Assembly: GCF_014640335.1 (NCBI RefSeq)
Contig: NZ_BMGT01000004.1
Coordinates: forward strand, 372,001-436,000
Direction: 5' to 3'
DNA from: Edaphobacter dinghuensis
Lineage (GTDB): Bacteria; Acidobacteriota; Terriglobia; Terriglobales; Acidobacteriaceae
Length of the DNA stretch: 64,000 bases
The position numbers and the translations under genes were made by a program. The notes under the pieces were generated by a model. That model was not told the origin of the DNA. It saw only the letters and a program-made list of their open reading frames with translations, and ran no database searches. Of this stretch, positions 41,364 through 52,383 are shown piece by piece. The first letter of the stretch is position 1. Every line of letters begins with the position of its first letter.

Positions 41364-42692
41364 ATGCAGATTTCTACGCCGGTTGGCGGAAGTACGAAGG
41401 TTGATGATGGCACGAAGCACCCCATGTTTCCTGTGGGGCACCTGCTGCCGTTTATTTTTGTGACGGTACTGTTTTTTCTGTGGGGGATGTCGAATAACCT
41501 GACCGACATTCTGGTGCAGCAGTTCAGAAAGTCGTTCGAGCTGTCGCAGTTCAGCGCACAACTAGTGCAGACTGCGAACTTCTTCGGCTACTTCTGCATG
41601 GCGATTCCCGCCGCGCTGCTGATGCGCAAGTGGGGCTATAAGGCCGGAATGGTGACCGGGTTGGTCATCTTCGGGGCGGGAATGGTGCTGTTCTGGCCTG
41701 CGGCGGTGAGCGGGCAATACTCGCTGTTTTTGATCGCGCTGTTTACGGTGGGCAGCGGTGCCTCGGTGCTTGAGACGGCGGCGAACCCATTCATCGCGCA
41801 GTTTGGCGACCCGCACACTTCGGAGCAGCGGCTGAACTTCTCGCAGGCGTTCAACCCTCCGGGGACGATTACGGGAGTGCTGATCGGGACTTACTTTATC
41901 TTCTCGGGCGTAGAGCCGAACGCCGTGCAGATTGCAGCGATGAAGCTGGCAGGCACGTATCATGCCTATCTTCATAGCGAGATCATGCGCGTGGTGCCCA
42001 CGTATCTGACGTTTGGTGTGGTGGTGCTGCTGTGCGCTCTGATTCTTTCGCGTACGAAGTTTCCGGTGATGACGTCGGAGCATGAGGGAGAAGGCGAGAA
42101 CCACGGCAGCTTTGGAGAACTGCTGCGAGTTCCAGCGATCTGGATTGCTGTGGCAGCGAACTTCTGCAACGTAGGCGCGCAGATCTCTTCGTGGAGCAGC
42201 TTGATTCCTTATATGAAGCAGTACACCATAGTGAGCGAGAGGACTGCTGCACTGTATCTGCTGGCGACGTTGATTGCGATGGCGGCGGGCCGTTTTGTTT
42301 CGACTCCACTGATGCGCTTTGTGCGGCCTAGCCGAATGCTCGCGCTTTATGGTGTTGTCAACGCTCTGCTGATGCTGGTGGCAGTCAATCGCCCGGGGCT
42401 AATGGGGGCGTGGGCAGTTGTAGCCAGCGGATTCTTCATCTCGATCATGTATCCCACGATCTTCGCCCTGGGGTTGAAGGGGCTGGGACGAAACACCAAG
42501 ATCGGCGGCTCATTGCTGGTGATGGCAATCGTCGGCGGAGCGATCTTTCCGCCGGTGGCTGGGCTGATTGCCCGGCAGACGGGAAGTGTGGCGCTCGGAT
42601 ATCTGGTGCCGATGGCGGGATTCTGTGGGGTGGCTCTCTACGGCTTCTACCAGTCGACGCAGCGAAGCTTGCTGTCGGGACCGGCATACTGA
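41364..42692 (+). CDS. fucP: L-fucose:H+ symporter family permease (FucP)
   Basis: A 442-residue MFS permease with 12 helices. It begins after a short soluble N-terminus with HLLPFIFVTVLFFLWGMSNN and LTDILVQQFRKSFELSQF, which are typical of FucP; ETAANPFIAQFGDP and SQAFNPPGTITGVLIGTYFI also match. It should import L-fucose with protons. It closes the lactonase-dehydrogenase-permease set. A fucose-specific kinase, isomerase or aldolase is not seen, so the pathway appears to be the oxidative (non-phosphorylated) one. A terminator follows. Confidence 0.88.
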   Translation: MQISTPVGGSTKVDDGTKHPMFPVGHLLPFIFVTVLFFLWGMSNNLTDILVQQFRKSFELSQFSAQLVQTANFFGYFCMAIPAALLMRKWGYKAGMVTGLVIFGAGMVLFWPAAVSGQYSLFLIALFTVGSGASVLETAANPFIAQFGDPHTSEQRLNFSQAFNPPGTITGVLIGTYFIFSGVEPNAVQIAAMKLAGTYHAYLHSEIMRVVPTYLTFGVVVLLCALILSRTKFPVMTSEHEGEGENHGSFGELLRVPAIWIAVAANFCNVGAQISSWSSLIPYMKQYTIVSERTAALYLLATLIAMAAGRFVSTPLMRFVRPSRMLALYGVVNALLMLVAVNRPGLMGAWAVVASGFFISIMYPTIFALGLKGLGRNTKIGGSLLVMAIVGGAIFPPVAGLIARQTGSVALGYLVPMAGFCGVALYGFYQSTQRSLLSGPAY

Positions 42693-42709
42693 GAACATTG
42701 AACTAAATG

Positions 42710-42736
42710 GGGCGCGGCTGAGGCTGCGCCCTTTTT
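42710..42736 (+). terminator. Intrinsic terminator after fucP
   Basis: GGGCGCGGC (42710-42718) pairs with GCTGCGCCC (42723-42731), with one G-T wobble and a TGAG loop, followed by TTTTT. It separates fucP from the convergent MscS-like gene. Confidence 0.85.
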
Positions 42737-42757
42737 ATAGACAACTAAGAGCGTGGC

Positions 42758-43486
42758 TTAGAAGTGGCGCAGCGGCTCGGATGACGTGGGGGACTCCGGA
42801 GTGGCTGCTGTAGCGTCGGTGCGCTCTACATTTTTTTCGAGAGAACGACTGACCATCTCGCGAGAGCCCAGACCGACAGCAAGGGCGAGCGTAAGCACGA
42901 TGCCGCCGAAGAGGATGCCGAAGGCGAGCTCGACGATGGCTCCGCCGATCTCCAGGTGGTCGAGCACCATGGCTGCGGTGAGCACAAGAACCAGCCATTT
43001 GATACCAAGCGAGAGAAAGCGTGCGTACTGGAGGCGGGCATTGACTGCGCCGATGAGAACCGAACGCTCCAGAAACCGCGCAATAAGATTGCCGATGATG
43101 AGAAGGACGATAGCGCCGACGGAGTGGGTGAGGTAGGGAAGCAGGAAGGTCGAGATCTGCGATCCGTTGGAGGAGGCGTCGAAGGCTGAGATGCCGATGA
43201 TGAAGCCCAGGACCACGCAGGCCCAGAAGACGATGCGTGCGACAAGCAGCGTGGGACTGCCGGAGGGAGACCAGTCGGAGAGCGCATCCGTGGAGTTGCG
43301 TGCGAGCCGCTCATCGAACTTGGCGGAGATAAGGATGCGGCGCAGAATTGCAGCCAGAACCGCACCAACCAGGGCAAGCACGATGACCGCGACGAGCAGG
43401 GCGAGCAGGCCGGGGAGGAAGCTCGCGAGTTTGAAGAGCACTCGGTGGGCGGACTGGCTTAGTGCGCTATGAACTTGTTGCCACAT
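42758..43486 (-). CDS. MscS-like mechanosensitive channel family protein
   Basis: A 242-residue membrane protein from the ATG at 43486, preceded by AAGGAGAAG. Four or more hydrophobic helices (FLPGLLALLVAVIVLALVGA, IVFWACVVLGFIIGI, HSVGAIVLLIIGNLIARFLE, LGIKWLVLVLTAAMVLDHLE) lead to AIVELAFGILFGGIVLTLAL and AVGLGSREMVSRSLEK, like small MscS-related proteins (TM-helix repeat type). The soluble C-terminal domain of classical MscS is missing. It is probably an osmotic safety valve or small-conductance channel. It lies next to the trehalose and glucan genes. Confidence 0.72.
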   Translation of the reverse strand: MWQQVHSALSQSAHRVLFKLASFLPGLLALLVAVIVLALVGAVLAAILRRILISAKFDERLARNSTDALSDWSPSGSPTLLVARIVFWACVVLGFIIGISAFDASSNGSQISTFLLPYLTHSVGAIVLLIIGNLIARFLERSVLIGAVNARLQYARFLSLGIKWLVLVLTAAMVLDHLEIGGAIVELAFGILFGGIVLTLALAVGLGSREMVSRSLEKNVERTDATAATPESPTSSEPLRHF

Positions 43487-43568
43487 GGGGTCTTCTCCTT
43501 TGATGCCAGCTATCAGCATTGAGACATTCACTTCTAGCTGCTTGCTTATTTCTTTTGCCGGGGCGTCC

Positions 43569-44783
43569 TCATGGATTAAAACGGTCGGGCCAGCGCCAGC
43601 GGGATACGAGATAAGGTTTGTCGGCCTCGAAGGCGGCGGCGAGATCCTGAATATGCTTTTCGGGCGGCGTGCCATTGCCGGTGAGGACAAGATGGGAGGC
43701 GACCCAGGCAAGATAAAGCGGTGTTAGCGCACCGAGCAGGTGGCCACGGTTGATGGTGCGCAGGCGGTAAGCCAGGGCGAAGTCGTAGATGATGCGCGCC
43801 CACAGGCTGTCGGGCATGTTGAAGCTGGCCGCCGGTGTGACGGAGAGGCGCTTAAGTCCGAGCAGTGAGTTTGGCGGCAGGACGAGCGACCAGATCTCGT
43901 GCAGGTTAGCGTAAGCGAGATGGAAGGCATCGAGCATTGGCGCGATGTCTGGGGCTTCCGCAGGAGTGGTAGACGGGGCAAAGGGCCGTACGGGCTGCGC
44001 ACCTCGCGCACGTTGCCAGAAGGCGGCTTTGGTGTCGATTTCGTTGAAGAGCGAGCCGCCGATCTGTGCAAGTAGTGTATTGAGATCTGCTGTCGCCGGT
44101 TGCGGAAGCGTGCGGAGGCCGATGTCGATTTCGGCGATGGTGTAGTTTGAGGTGGCAGCCTCCACCGAGGCCCACAGCAGAGCCTCATTCTGATTGGTGG
44201 ATGTAAATCTTTGTGCAACTGCGGCGAGCCGCTCTGCCATACGCAGAGAGAGAGCTAGATCGATAGCGAGAGGAAAGCGAGGTCGAATGCAGAAGAGCGC
44301 ACGAGTAACCGGATAGAGAATGGCGGAGTTGACGAGACCTTCGCGAGGGCCAAGGTTGTAGTGCGCCATGGCGAGGTCGGTGTTCGACCCTGTGACCGAT
44401 GCAGCGAGAGCACGGATAGCCTCAGGGGCGAGCGATTGGCATTCGGCGCCGAGCAGAAGACAGGCGCCGGCCTGGGCTTGTTCAGCACCTTTGAAGGCGT
44501 TGAGATAGTCGGCTGCGGTAAGCACCCAGTTGGTAGTCGAGGTTGCCGCCGGAGTATAGGGTACAAGTTGAATATTGGCCGGCGGCGCAGGGAGTGTGCC
44601 GTTCGACGCAGCTACGGCAGTGGCGACAAGGACGGTCTGATTGGGAAAGGCGGCGGCAAGGTTCGCCAGCATCGCCTCGAACGATCCGTTGGGCAACGGA
44701 GGAAGGCTGACGAGGAGGTTGCCTGTGGTGATGGCGGCTGTCTGCTGTGTTGCGGCGTCGATATGAGTTGGGGTGGAGGCCAT
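43569..44783 (-). CDS. Degenerate GT-A glycosyltransferase-like protein
   Basis: A 404-residue protein without a signal peptide. It reads as a GT-A fold enzyme of the glucosylglycerate/mannosylglycerate synthase type (from memory): after LPNGSFEAMLANLAAAFPNQ come an acceptor segment YNLGPREGLVNSAILYPVTR followed by RPRFPLAIDLALS, and the C-terminal HIQDLAAAFEADKPYLVSRW. At residues 109-117, where these enzymes have a hydrophobic strand ending in a DxD metal motif, it reads LLLGAECQS, so the metal ligands seem lost. It may be a catalytically inactive paralogue or have a changed mechanism. It lies 100 bp downstream of the TreS-maltokinase gene on the same strand. Confidence 0.5.
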   Translation of the reverse strand: MASTPTHIDAATQQTAAITTGNLLVSLPPLPNGSFEAMLANLAAAFPNQTVLVATAVAASNGTLPAPPANIQLVPYTPAATSTTNWVLTAADYLNAFKGAEQAQAGACLLLGAECQSLAPEAIRALAASVTGSNTDLAMAHYNLGPREGLVNSAILYPVTRALFCIRPRFPLAIDLALSLRMAERLAAVAQRFTSTNQNEALLWASVEAATSNYTIAEIDIGLRTLPQPATADLNTLLAQIGGSLFNEIDTKAAFWQRARGAQPVRPFAPSTTPAEAPDIAPMLDAFHLAYANLHEIWSLVLPPNSLLGLKRLSVTPAASFNMPDSLWARIIYDFALAYRLRTINRGHLLGALTPLYLAWVASHLVLTGNGTPPEKHIQDLAAAFEADKPYLVSRWRWPDRFNP

Positions 44784-44883
44784 CGTAGGTTTCTATTGAA
44801 TATTTCCCGGATACTTTCTTAGATATGTTTCAAATGCTTCAGCGGACGGACATCTCTCAGGTCCCGTAGATACGACAGTCAGC

Positions 44884-47800
44884 TTACGGCAAGTTGCCCT
44901 CGCGTGGAAGAGTGAGGATGCCGGTAAGCGGGATGCGAACCCACGCCGGGCGATTGTTGAGTTCGTAGAGTAGCTCATAGAGCGCTTTTTCAAGAAGATA
45001 TGCGTTGAGCAGAATGTGCGCCTGCGGAGGCTTGGGGATGAGGTTTGGATTGACGTTGATGGTTTGGCGATAAGCGTGGAGAAATTCAGTAGCCACAGCG
45101 TTCTGCCAGAGTCGCGCCCATGCTTCGAGGTTGCGGGCGTCAGCTTCATTGTTGGGCGGCCGACGCTGAGTGAAGGCGCTAAGTCCGGCGTAGGCGGCGT
45201 AGCTGAAAGAGCGAAGCATCCCGGCAACGTCCTTGAGTGGTGACTGCTTGGCGCGGCGTTCGACGAGCGGGCGCGCGGGCTCGCCTTCGAAGTCGAGGAT
45301 GACATAGTCGCCATGCGAGCGGAGGACCTGGCCAAGGTGATAGTCGCCGTGAATGCGAATGCGCTGGCCGGAGGCTCCGGGAGCCGACGAGGTGATGATG
45401 TTGGCACGAGCAAAGAGATCGATGCGGCGACTGAGGAGGAGGGCGGCGCTGTCGACAGTGGCATCGTCGGTGAGATGCGACATGCCACGTTTGAGGGCGT
45501 CAAGCGTCCGCACGATCTGCGCATCGATGCGGGTGGCGTCGGCTTCGAGGTCAGAGGGCGAGAATGGCTCGGGGGAGAATGCGGCGTCTTCGGTTGGGGT
45601 GGCGAGAGCAAGGTGCATCTCGGCGGTGCGGCGGCCGAGCAGAGCGGCGGCATCGAGATAGAGGCCGGCGTGTTCGTGAGCGATCTTGTGGGATGCACTC
45701 TCTGCTTCTTTCTCAAGTGGATCGAGAAAGGAGGGTTGTTTGCCGGTATCGTGTGGCGTGGGGTTGGTGGCAGCGCTTTCGTAGTAGCGTGAGAGCTCGT
45801 CGAGAGTCCACTGCCAGCCGTCGCCCTCATTTTCGACGAGACCTTGCAGCATCGCGACGGTGATGGGTTCGGAGTTCTCTGCGGTGAGGCGAATGTCGCC
45901 GAGGAAAGGCGCGATGCGGGGGAAGTGTGCAGTCTCAGTGAGGAAGCGGCCGATCTCGGTATCTGGATTTTCACCCGGCTGCAGACGACGGAAGAGCTTC
46001 ATGATGAGCTTGGCGTCATAGAGAATGGAGGTGTTCGACTGCTCGGCTGAGCCGGTACGCGCCGGAAGAGGACCAGTGCCGCGAGTCGCTGCAAAGGCAG
46101 AGCTGCTGTGGCCTTGAATGGAGCCGTGTTGCGCAGGCATCTCGCTGTTGGCTTCGATGAGTTTGAGCAGAGATTGGCGCAGGTCTTCGCGAGCTACGGC
46201 GTCGTGCAGGATAGCGGGACCGGTGGGGGTGGTCAGCGTGGCGATGATGCTGCCGGGGGTCGAGCTACGAATATTCTCGACATCTTCTCCGGTGGAAATA
46301 GTAAGCGGAAGTTGATAGATGTCCTTGGCTTCGCCTTCTGCCTGATTTTCGTATGTGATCTCAAGGAAGACGAGGGCTGCGTTGATGTTCGGTAGCTGAA
46401 CCCAATCGAGAACGCAAACGGTCTTGATCGTACGCGACTTGGCTCCGAACCAGCGTTGATGCGGCAAGTAGGTGGGCAGAATTTGCTGAAGTAGTTCGAG
46501 CCCGCTACCCGTGAGCAGGCCATCGAGTGTAGGACTGAGAAGCTCGAGCGTGCGCTCGCCTTCCTGAATGGCGATGGGTTCAGGAGCTTCGGCTGCTGGT
46601 TGCAGCTCGAGCCAGAGAAAAGAGTAGGGTGAGAGCGTGAGCGCGTATGGCTGTGCCGTGATGACAGGAAAAGGCACGTAGCCCAGCATCTCCACTGGAA
46701 CCATATTGGCGAACTGCGAAAGATCGAGCGAGATTGGCTGAGCGAAGCGCGAGAGATTCGCAACGCAAAGGACGATCTCGGGAGGCGTGCCATCGTTGCG
46801 GTCATAACAGCGGATGTAGGCGAGGACCTTGCGGTTTTCCGGGTTGAGGAACTCAAGCGAGCCGCGTCCGAAGACCTGGAAGAGCTTACGCAACGCGATC
46901 ATGTTGCGCGTCCAGTGCAGCAGAGATGACTGGTCGCTGAGCTGGGCTTCGACATTGATGGCCTGATAGCCCCATATGGGGTCCATGATGACAGGTGCGT
47001 AGAGTCGCGCTGGGACGGCGCGAGAGAAGCCTGCGTTGCGGTCGGAGGTCCACTGCATGGGCGTGCGGACGCCATTGCGATCGCCGAGGTAGATGTTATC
47101 GCCCATGCCGATTTCGTCGCCGTAATAGAGAATTGGTGTGCCCGGAAAGCTGAAGAGCAGCGAGTTCAGTAGCTCAATGCGGTGGCGGTTGTTGTCGAGC
47201 AGAGGAGCGAGACGGCGGCGAATGCCTACGTTGATGCGCATACGCGGATCTGCGGAGTAGGCGAGATACATATAGTCGCGCTCGTCGTTGGTGACCATCT
47301 CGAGCGTCAGCTCATCATGATTGCGAAGGAAGAGGCCCCACTGGCAGTTATCAGGAATGGCCGGGGTTTGCGCCATGATGTCGGTGATGGGAAGGCGGTC
47401 TTCCTGGCGCAGCGCCATGTAGATGCGCGGCATCAGGGGAAAGTGGAAGGCCATGTGGCATTCGTCGCCTTCGCCGAAGTATGGACGAACATCGTCGGGC
47501 CACATGTTGGCTTCAGCAAGGATGGCGCGGTTTCCATATTCAGCGTCGATGACAGCGCGAATTTCTTTGATCTTGACGTGGGTTTCAGGAACATTCTCGC
47601 AACTGGTGCCGTCTCGTTCGACGAGATAGGGAATGGCGTCGAGGCGAAGAGCGTCTACTCCGAGATCGAGCCAGAAGCGCATGGCTTTAAGGACTTCTTC
47701 CATGACACGCGGATTGTCGAAGTTGAGGTCGGGTTGATGCGAGAAGAAGCGGTGCCAGTAATACTGTTGTGCGACCTCATCCCAGGTCCAGTTCGATTTT

Positions 47801-48261
47801 TCGGTGTCGGTGAAGATGATGCGGACACCCTCAAAGAGCCTGTCGGTGTCGGACCAGACATACATGTTGCGTTCGGGTGAATCTTTGGGGGCAAGCCGTG
47901 CGGCCTGAAACCACGGATGCTGGTCGGAGGTGTGATTGATGACCAACTCAATCATCACCTGCATGCCGCGCTGGTGGGCGGCATCGAGAAACTGCTTGAA
48001 ATCATCGATGGTGCCGTAGCTGGGATTGACATCGATGTAATTGGCGATGTCGTAGCCATCGTCGCGCAGAGGTGATGGGAAGAAAGGCAGCAGCCAGATG
48101 CAGGTAACACCGAGGTCTTGCAGATAATCAAGACGTGAGAGGAGTCCACCGAAATCGCCGATACCATCATTGTTGGAGTCGGCGAAGGCGCGGACATGCA
48201 ACTCATAGATGACCGCGTCTTTGTACCAGAGAGGATCGGTGGCGCTGCCGGATTTCTTCAC
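44884..48261 (-). CDS. treS: Trehalose synthase-maltokinase fusion (TreS-Mak)
   Basis: A 1125-residue fusion. Residues 1-570 are a GH13 trehalose synthase ([35 protein letters not shown] [55 protein letters not shown]). The second part is a maltokinase with the kinase-like loop [10 protein letters not shown] and [14 protein letters not shown]. TreS converts trehalose to maltose and Mak phosphorylates it to maltose-1-phosphate for GlgE; in this bacterium both activities sit in one chain. The start overlaps the glgE stop by 4 bp, so glgE and treS are coupled. Fusions of this type occur in several bacteria. Confidence 0.94.
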   Translation of the reverse strand: MKKSGSATDPLWYKDAVIYELHVRAFADSNNDGIGDFGGLLSRLDYLQDLGVTCIWLLPFFPSPLRDDGYDIANYIDVNPSYGTIDDFKQFLDAAHQRGMQVMIELVINHTSDQHPWFQAARLAPKDSPERNMYVWSDTDRLFEGVRIIFTDTEKSNWTWDEVAQQYYWHRFFSHQPDLNFDNPRVMEEVLKAMRFWLDLGVDALRLDAIPYLVERDGTSCENVPETHVKIKEIRAVIDAEYGNRAILAEANMWPDDVRPYFGEGDECHMAFHFPLMPRIYMALRQEDRLPITDIMAQTPAIPDNCQWGLFLRNHDELTLEMVTNDERDYMYLAYSADPRMRINVGIRRRLAPLLDNNRHRIELLNSLLFSFPGTPILYYGDEIGMGDNIYLGDRNGVRTPMQWTSDRNAGFSRAVPARLYAPVIMDPIWGYQAINVEAQLSDQSSLLHWTRNMIALRKLFQVFGRGSLEFLNPENRKVLAYIRCYDRNDGTPPEIVLCVANLSRFAQPISLDLSQFANMVPVEMLGYVPFPVITAQPYALTLSPYSFLWLELQPAAEAPEPIAIQEGERTLELLSPTLDGLLTGSGLELLQQILPTYLPHQRWFGAKSRTIKTVCVLDWVQLPNINAALVFLEITYENQAEGEAKDIYQLPLTISTGEDVENIRSSTPGSIIATLTTPTGPAILHDAVAREDLRQSLLKLIEANSEMPAQHGSIQGHSSSAFAATRGTGPLPARTGSAEQSNTSILYDAKLIMKLFRRLQPGENPDTEIGRFLTETAHFPRIAPFLGDIRLTAENSEPITVAMLQGLVENEGDGWQWTLDELSRYYESAATNPTPHDTGKQPSFLDPLEKEAESASHKIAHEHAGLYLDAAALLGRRTAEMHLALATPTEDAAFSPEPFSPSDLEADATRIDAQIVRTLDALKRGMSHLTDDATVDSAALLLSRRIDLFARANIITSSAPGASGQRIRIHGDYHLGQVLRSHGDYVILDFEGEPARPLVERRAKQSPLKDVAGMLRSFSYAAYAGLSAFTQRRPPNNEADARNLEAWARLWQNAVATEFLHAYRQTINVNPNLIPKPPQAHILLNAYLLEKALYELLYELNNRPAWVRIPLTGILTLPREGNLP

Positions 48262-50303
48262 TCAGTTGTCTCCGCCTGTGCAGGTGCTGAGGTGAGTTTA
48301 GTACCGTTTCCGTTGTTCGGGTCACGTGTGATGCGGAAGACGTGTGCGGGCATCACATCGGGACGCAGAGCGACATAGTTACTGCGGCCATGCCACTGAT
48401 AGTGGGTTCCGGTCAAAAGATCTTCTACATCAAAGGCCTGACCGTGGCCGATGGCGAGGTGCTTAAGATCGAGGTCGATCCAGCCAGCCTGCTCCTGTAC
48501 AGGATCGAGGTTGATTGCGACCAGAATGAGATTGTCCTCCGTTATCTTGCTATAGCAGAGGATGTGCGGGTTATCGACTGGATGGAAGTGGAGGGAGCTA
48601 TCGCTTTGCAGCGCCCGATTCTCTCGTCGAATTTGGTTAAGGCGCGTGATGAGGGGGGCAAGAGAGTGTTGAGCGTTGCGGTCCCATCGGCGAATCTCAT
48701 ACTTTTCGCTGTTGAGATATTCTTCACTGCCGGGTTTCGCGGGAAGGTTTTCACCCAGCTCGAAGGCGGGACCGTAGATGCCGTAGTTTGCGCCAAGCGT
48801 GGCAGCGAGGATGACACGCTGCATGAAGGCGGGCCGTCCGCCGGTTTGAAGCGTTTCGTGAAGGATATCGGGCGTATTGGGCCATAGATTGGGGCGGAAG
48901 AAATCGCTGATGGGCGGTCTGGTAATTTCTTCGAAATACTGCTGCAACTCGGAGCCGGTATTACGCCAAGTGAAGTAGGTATAGGACTGGGTGAATCCTG
49001 CTTTGGCAAGCGAGTACATGACGTGTGGGCGGGTGAAGGCTTCGGCGAGGAAGATGACCCCGGGATGCTTTTTATGAATCTCGCTGATGCACCACTCCCA
49101 GAACGGCAGCGCTTTGGTATGAGGGTTGTCGACGCGAAAGATATGCACATCGTGCTGAATCCAGTAATCGAAGACATTATGCAAAGCCTGCCAGAGCGAA
49201 CGCCAACTGGAGGACTCAAAGTTAAGCGGATAGATGTCCTGATATTTCTTTGGCGGATTTTCTGCATACTGAATGGACCCATCGGGTCGCTTGATAAACC
49301 AGTCAGGATGCTCCGTGACCCAGGGATGATCGGGAGAGCATTGAAAGGCAATATCGAGCGCGAGTTCCATACCATGTGTGCGAGCGGCAGTGACCAAGTG
49401 CTCGAAATCGGCTAGCGTGCCAAGCTGCTGATGGATCGCTGTGTGGCCCCCATCTTTTGCGCCGATGGCCCACGGGCTGCCCGGGTCGCCTTTAGATGCG
49501 ACAACGTTGTTATTGGGGCCTTTACGGAATGCTTCGCCGATGGGATGAATCGGTGGAAGATAGAGAACGTCGAACCCCATTGCCGCGATGTCGGGTAGAA
49601 GCGCTTCGACATCTGCGAAGGTGCCGTGCCGGGAGGGATCGGTGGAGGAGGAGCGAGGAAACATCTCGTACCAAGCGGAAAAACGCGCACGTTCACGATC
49701 GACCCAGAGCGAGAGCTTCTGTTCGTAGCGTGTGGCAAGGGTAAGGTCGGGATATCGATTGACGATGTCGATCAACTTGTCGTCGATGGGATTGGTAGCC
49801 AGATCAGCTTTGTTGGCACTCTGTTGAAGAGTAGTCAGAGCCCGGCCAATGAGTTTGGCATCCGTACTCTTGGCGCGAGTTGCAGCCTCTTCAAGCAGAA
49901 TAGCCCCGGTGCGGAGCGCAAGAGGAATATTTTGTGCTGCTGAGACAGCATCTGCGTTTGGATCGTGTTGAGCGGCGAGGCGCTTTTGAAGGTCTGCAAA
50001 CCATGTGCCGAAGTGGTCGATCCATGCCTCGATGCTATAGCTCCAGGCCCCGAGCTTGTCTACAGTAAACGTCGCCGACCAGAGATCGTTGGTCAGTGGT
50101 CTGAGCGGAACAGATCGCCATGCCCTGTCCTTCTCGTGACGAAAGAGCAGCCGTCCGGCAATATGGTCGTGCCCGTCAGCGAAGACCGCTGCGGTCACAG
50201 TGACGCTATCGCCCAGCGTTCGCTTGGCGGAATAACGGCCGCAGCCGACTTCTGGTTGAACATCTTCAATAATGACGCGCTTGCGACCCTCAACAGGTTT
50301 CAT
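48258..50303 (-). CDS. glgE: Alpha-1,4-glucan:maltose-1-phosphate maltosyltransferase GlgE
   Basis: A 681-residue GH13 enzyme. It starts with a DUF3416-like N-terminal domain ([39 protein letters not shown]) and has the catalytic nucleophile in [18 protein letters not shown], the acid in [15 protein letters not shown], and [19 protein letters not shown]. GlgE polymerises maltose-1-phosphate into linear alpha-glucan, releasing phosphate. It is the first gene of the glgE-treS pair; no branching enzyme (GlgB) is in the window. The divergent GH15 gene starts 161 bp away. Confidence 0.95.
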   Translation of the reverse strand: MKPVEGRKRVIIEDVQPEVGCGRYSAKRTLGDSVTVTAAVFADGHDHIAGRLLFRHEKDRAWRSVPLRPLTNDLWSATFTVDKLGAWSYSIEAWIDHFGTWFADLQKRLAAQHDPNADAVSAAQNIPLALRTGAILLEEAATRAKSTDAKLIGRALTTLQQSANKADLATNPIDDKLIDIVNRYPDLTLATRYEQKLSLWVDRERARFSAWYEMFPRSSSTDPSRHGTFADVEALLPDIAAMGFDVLYLPPIHPIGEAFRKGPNNNVVASKGDPGSPWAIGAKDGGHTAIHQQLGTLADFEHLVTAARTHGMELALDIAFQCSPDHPWVTEHPDWFIKRPDGSIQYAENPPKKYQDIYPLNFESSSWRSLWQALHNVFDYWIQHDVHIFRVDNPHTKALPFWEWCISEIHKKHPGVIFLAEAFTRPHVMYSLAKAGFTQSYTYFTWRNTGSELQQYFEEITRPPISDFFRPNLWPNTPDILHETLQTGGRPAFMQRVILAATLGANYGIYGPAFELGENLPAKPGSEEYLNSEKYEIRRWDRNAQHSLAPLITRLNQIRRENRALQSDSSLHFHPVDNPHILCYSKITEDNLILVAINLDPVQEQAGWIDLDLKHLAIGHGQAFDVEDLLTGTHYQWHGRSNYVALRPDVMPAHVFRITRDPNNGNGTKLTSAPAQAETTE

Positions 50304-50464
50304 TCAACTCAATTCCAAAGTGTGTAGATGTTAATGATTCGTTTCGACAAATGATTGGCTCTATGCATCCTACCGTTTATGAGCGAACCGCTGACTAGAG
50401 AGATGCGATTGGCTCATGTGCGGTTGCTGATGATGAAGCGCTGCCGTCAAAGAGGAAGAGACTA

Positions 50465-52282
50465 ATGGCACGACGGAAGAAAAAAGAGGAGTTACGCTTG
50501 CATGGCGCAAGAATTGAAGACTACTGCCTGATTGGAGATTGCGAAACGGCAGCACTAGTCTCACGCGAAGGCTCGATTGACTGGCTGTGCTGGCCGACGT
50601 TTTCATCGGGAGCATGTTTTGCAGCGCTGCTGGGGACGAGTGACCATGGCTTCTGGAAGATAGCCCCGGCTGGCAAGATAAAGACGATTCGGCGGCAGTA
50701 TCGGGAGCATACGCTGATTGTTGAGACAACCTTTGAGACATCAAAAGGCGAGGTATGTGTCATCGACTTCATGCCACCGCGTGACGAGCACTCCAGCCTG
50801 GTTCGAATCGTACGCGGTGTACGCGGTAAAGTTGCGATGCGAATGGATCTTGCGATCCGTTTTGACTATGGTCGTACGACTCCCTGGGTGACAAGTGTTA
50901 AGGGAGAATTACGAGCTGTGGCTGGACCCAATATGGTCGTGTTGCAGACCAAGGCTCCCCTGCACGGCAAAGGGATGACGACGGTTAGTGAATTTACGGT
51001 GAAAGCGCATGAGTCTGTGACGTTCACGCTGACGAATCTCTCCTCCCTTGCGGAGGTTCCGCCCGAGATGCCGCCGGCCAGGGCATTAGCAGAGACGCAG
51101 AGACTATGGACCGAGTGGGCGCACCGCAATCAGTACAAGGGTCCATACAAAGAGGTCATTGAGCGATCGTTGATTACGCTGAAGGCATTGAGCTATCGGC
51201 CTTCCGGCGGAATCGTCGCTGCAGTTACCACTTCGCTGCCGGAAAAGATCGGCGGCGTGCGCAACTGGGATTATCGCTATTGCTGGCTGCGTGACACGTC
51301 GTTTACGCTCCTCATCCTTATGCTGGCCGGATATGAAGAGGAAGCAGTCGCCTGGAGAAGATGGCTGTTGCGCGCTATTGCGGGCGCCCCCGATCAGGTA
51401 CAGACTATCTATGGAATATGGGGCGAACGGCAGATTTTAGAGTGGGAGGCGGAGTGGCTGCCCGGCTATCGAAACTCGCGGCCCGTACGCATCGGCAATG
51501 CCGCAGTCAATCAATTTCAACTGGATGTGTTCGGAGAGGTTGCGGCTGCACTGGCGAGAACTCCAGAACCTGAAGAGAGCATTCGACTGCCTGCAACAGC
51601 GCTGCAGGCTTCGCTGGTCGATCATCTATGTGATGTATGGCGACAGCCCGACGAGGGAATCTGGGAGACGCGCGACGGCAGAAAGCACTTCACTCATTCG
51701 AAGGTAATGGCGTGGGTGGCATTGGATCGCGCGATCAAGCATCACGAAAAATTCGATGGCGGTGGAGACATTAAGCGATGGAGAAAAGTTCGCAACGAAA
51801 TTCATAAAGAGGTCTGCGCCAAGGGCTTCAATAAAAAGATGAACAGCTTCGTGCAGTCTTACGGATCGAAGGAGCTGGATGCATCGTGTCTGCGGATCGC
51901 GATGGTCGGATTTCTTCCGCCTGATGATCCGCGCATCCGTGGAACAGTGGAGGCAATCGAAAAGCACCTGATGAAAGGCGGCTTTGTGCAGCGGTATAAC
52001 ACAAGGACGAGCGATGATGGGTTGCCCGGAGGGGAAGGAGTCTTTTTGGCGTGCAGCTTTTGGATGGTGACCAATCTTTGGCTCATCGGACGCAAAGAAG
52101 ATGCGATTGTGCTCTATGAGCGACTGCTGAATCTATGCAACGATGTCGGCCTATTGTCGGAAGAGTACGATCCTGTCGGCAAACAGTTGGTAGGAAATTT
52201 TCCGCAAGCTCTTACGCATATCGCACTTGTTCATGCAGCCTATGCGATCTCGGGAATGTGGCATCCTCAAGGCAGCAAGTAG
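50465..52282 (+). CDS. GH15 family glucoamylase/trehalase
   Basis: A 605-residue glycoside hydrolase family 15 protein without a signal peptide. It has the N-terminal RIEDYCLIGDCETAALVSRE, GSIDWLCWPTFSSGACFAAL, VCVIDFMPPRDEHSSLVRIV, the active-site helix VRNWDYRYCWLRDTSF, and GIWETRDGRKHFTHSKVMAW followed by VALDRA; the second catalytic Glu fits LPGGEGVFLACSFWMV. Cytosolic GH15 proteins include alpha-trehalases and glucoamylases. Its position beside TreS and GlgE suggests a role in trehalose or glucan degradation. It is the first of a plus-strand trio with treY and treZ. Confidence 0.9.
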   Translation: MARRKKKEELRLHGARIEDYCLIGDCETAALVSREGSIDWLCWPTFSSGACFAALLGTSDHGFWKIAPAGKIKTIRRQYREHTLIVETTFETSKGEVCVIDFMPPRDEHSSLVRIVRGVRGKVAMRMDLAIRFDYGRTTPWVTSVKGELRAVAGPNMVVLQTKAPLHGKGMTTVSEFTVKAHESVTFTLTNLSSLAEVPPEMPPARALAETQRLWTEWAHRNQYKGPYKEVIERSLITLKALSYRPSGGIVAAVTTSLPEKIGGVRNWDYRYCWLRDTSFTLLILMLAGYEEEAVAWRRWLLRAIAGAPDQVQTIYGIWGERQILEWEAEWLPGYRNSRPVRIGNAAVNQFQLDVFGEVAAALARTPEPEESIRLPATALQASLVDHLCDVWRQPDEGIWETRDGRKHFTHSKVMAWVALDRAIKHHEKFDGGGDIKRWRKVRNEIHKEVCAKGFNKKMNSFVQSYGSKELDASCLRIAMVGFLPPDDPRIRGTVEAIEKHLMKGGFVQRYNTRTSDDGLPGGEGVFLACSFWMVTNLWLIGRKEDAIVLYERLLNLCNDVGLLSEEYDPVGKQLVGNFPQALTHIALVHAAYAISGMWHPQGSK

Positions 52283-52383
52283 AACCTGTGTTTGCAGACA
52301 GTTGGTACAACCAAATTGATCTTGAGAGCCTCTAAAAAGAGACTGCCAAAGCTGGCCATAACTGTCTCTGTTGAGGGTAATGT

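Noticed and set aside
44793..45974. A 393-residue open frame on the minus strand rich in Ser, Pro and Arg
   Set aside because: It lies in another frame of the strongly supported TreS-maltokinase gene and has the composition of a shadow frame.
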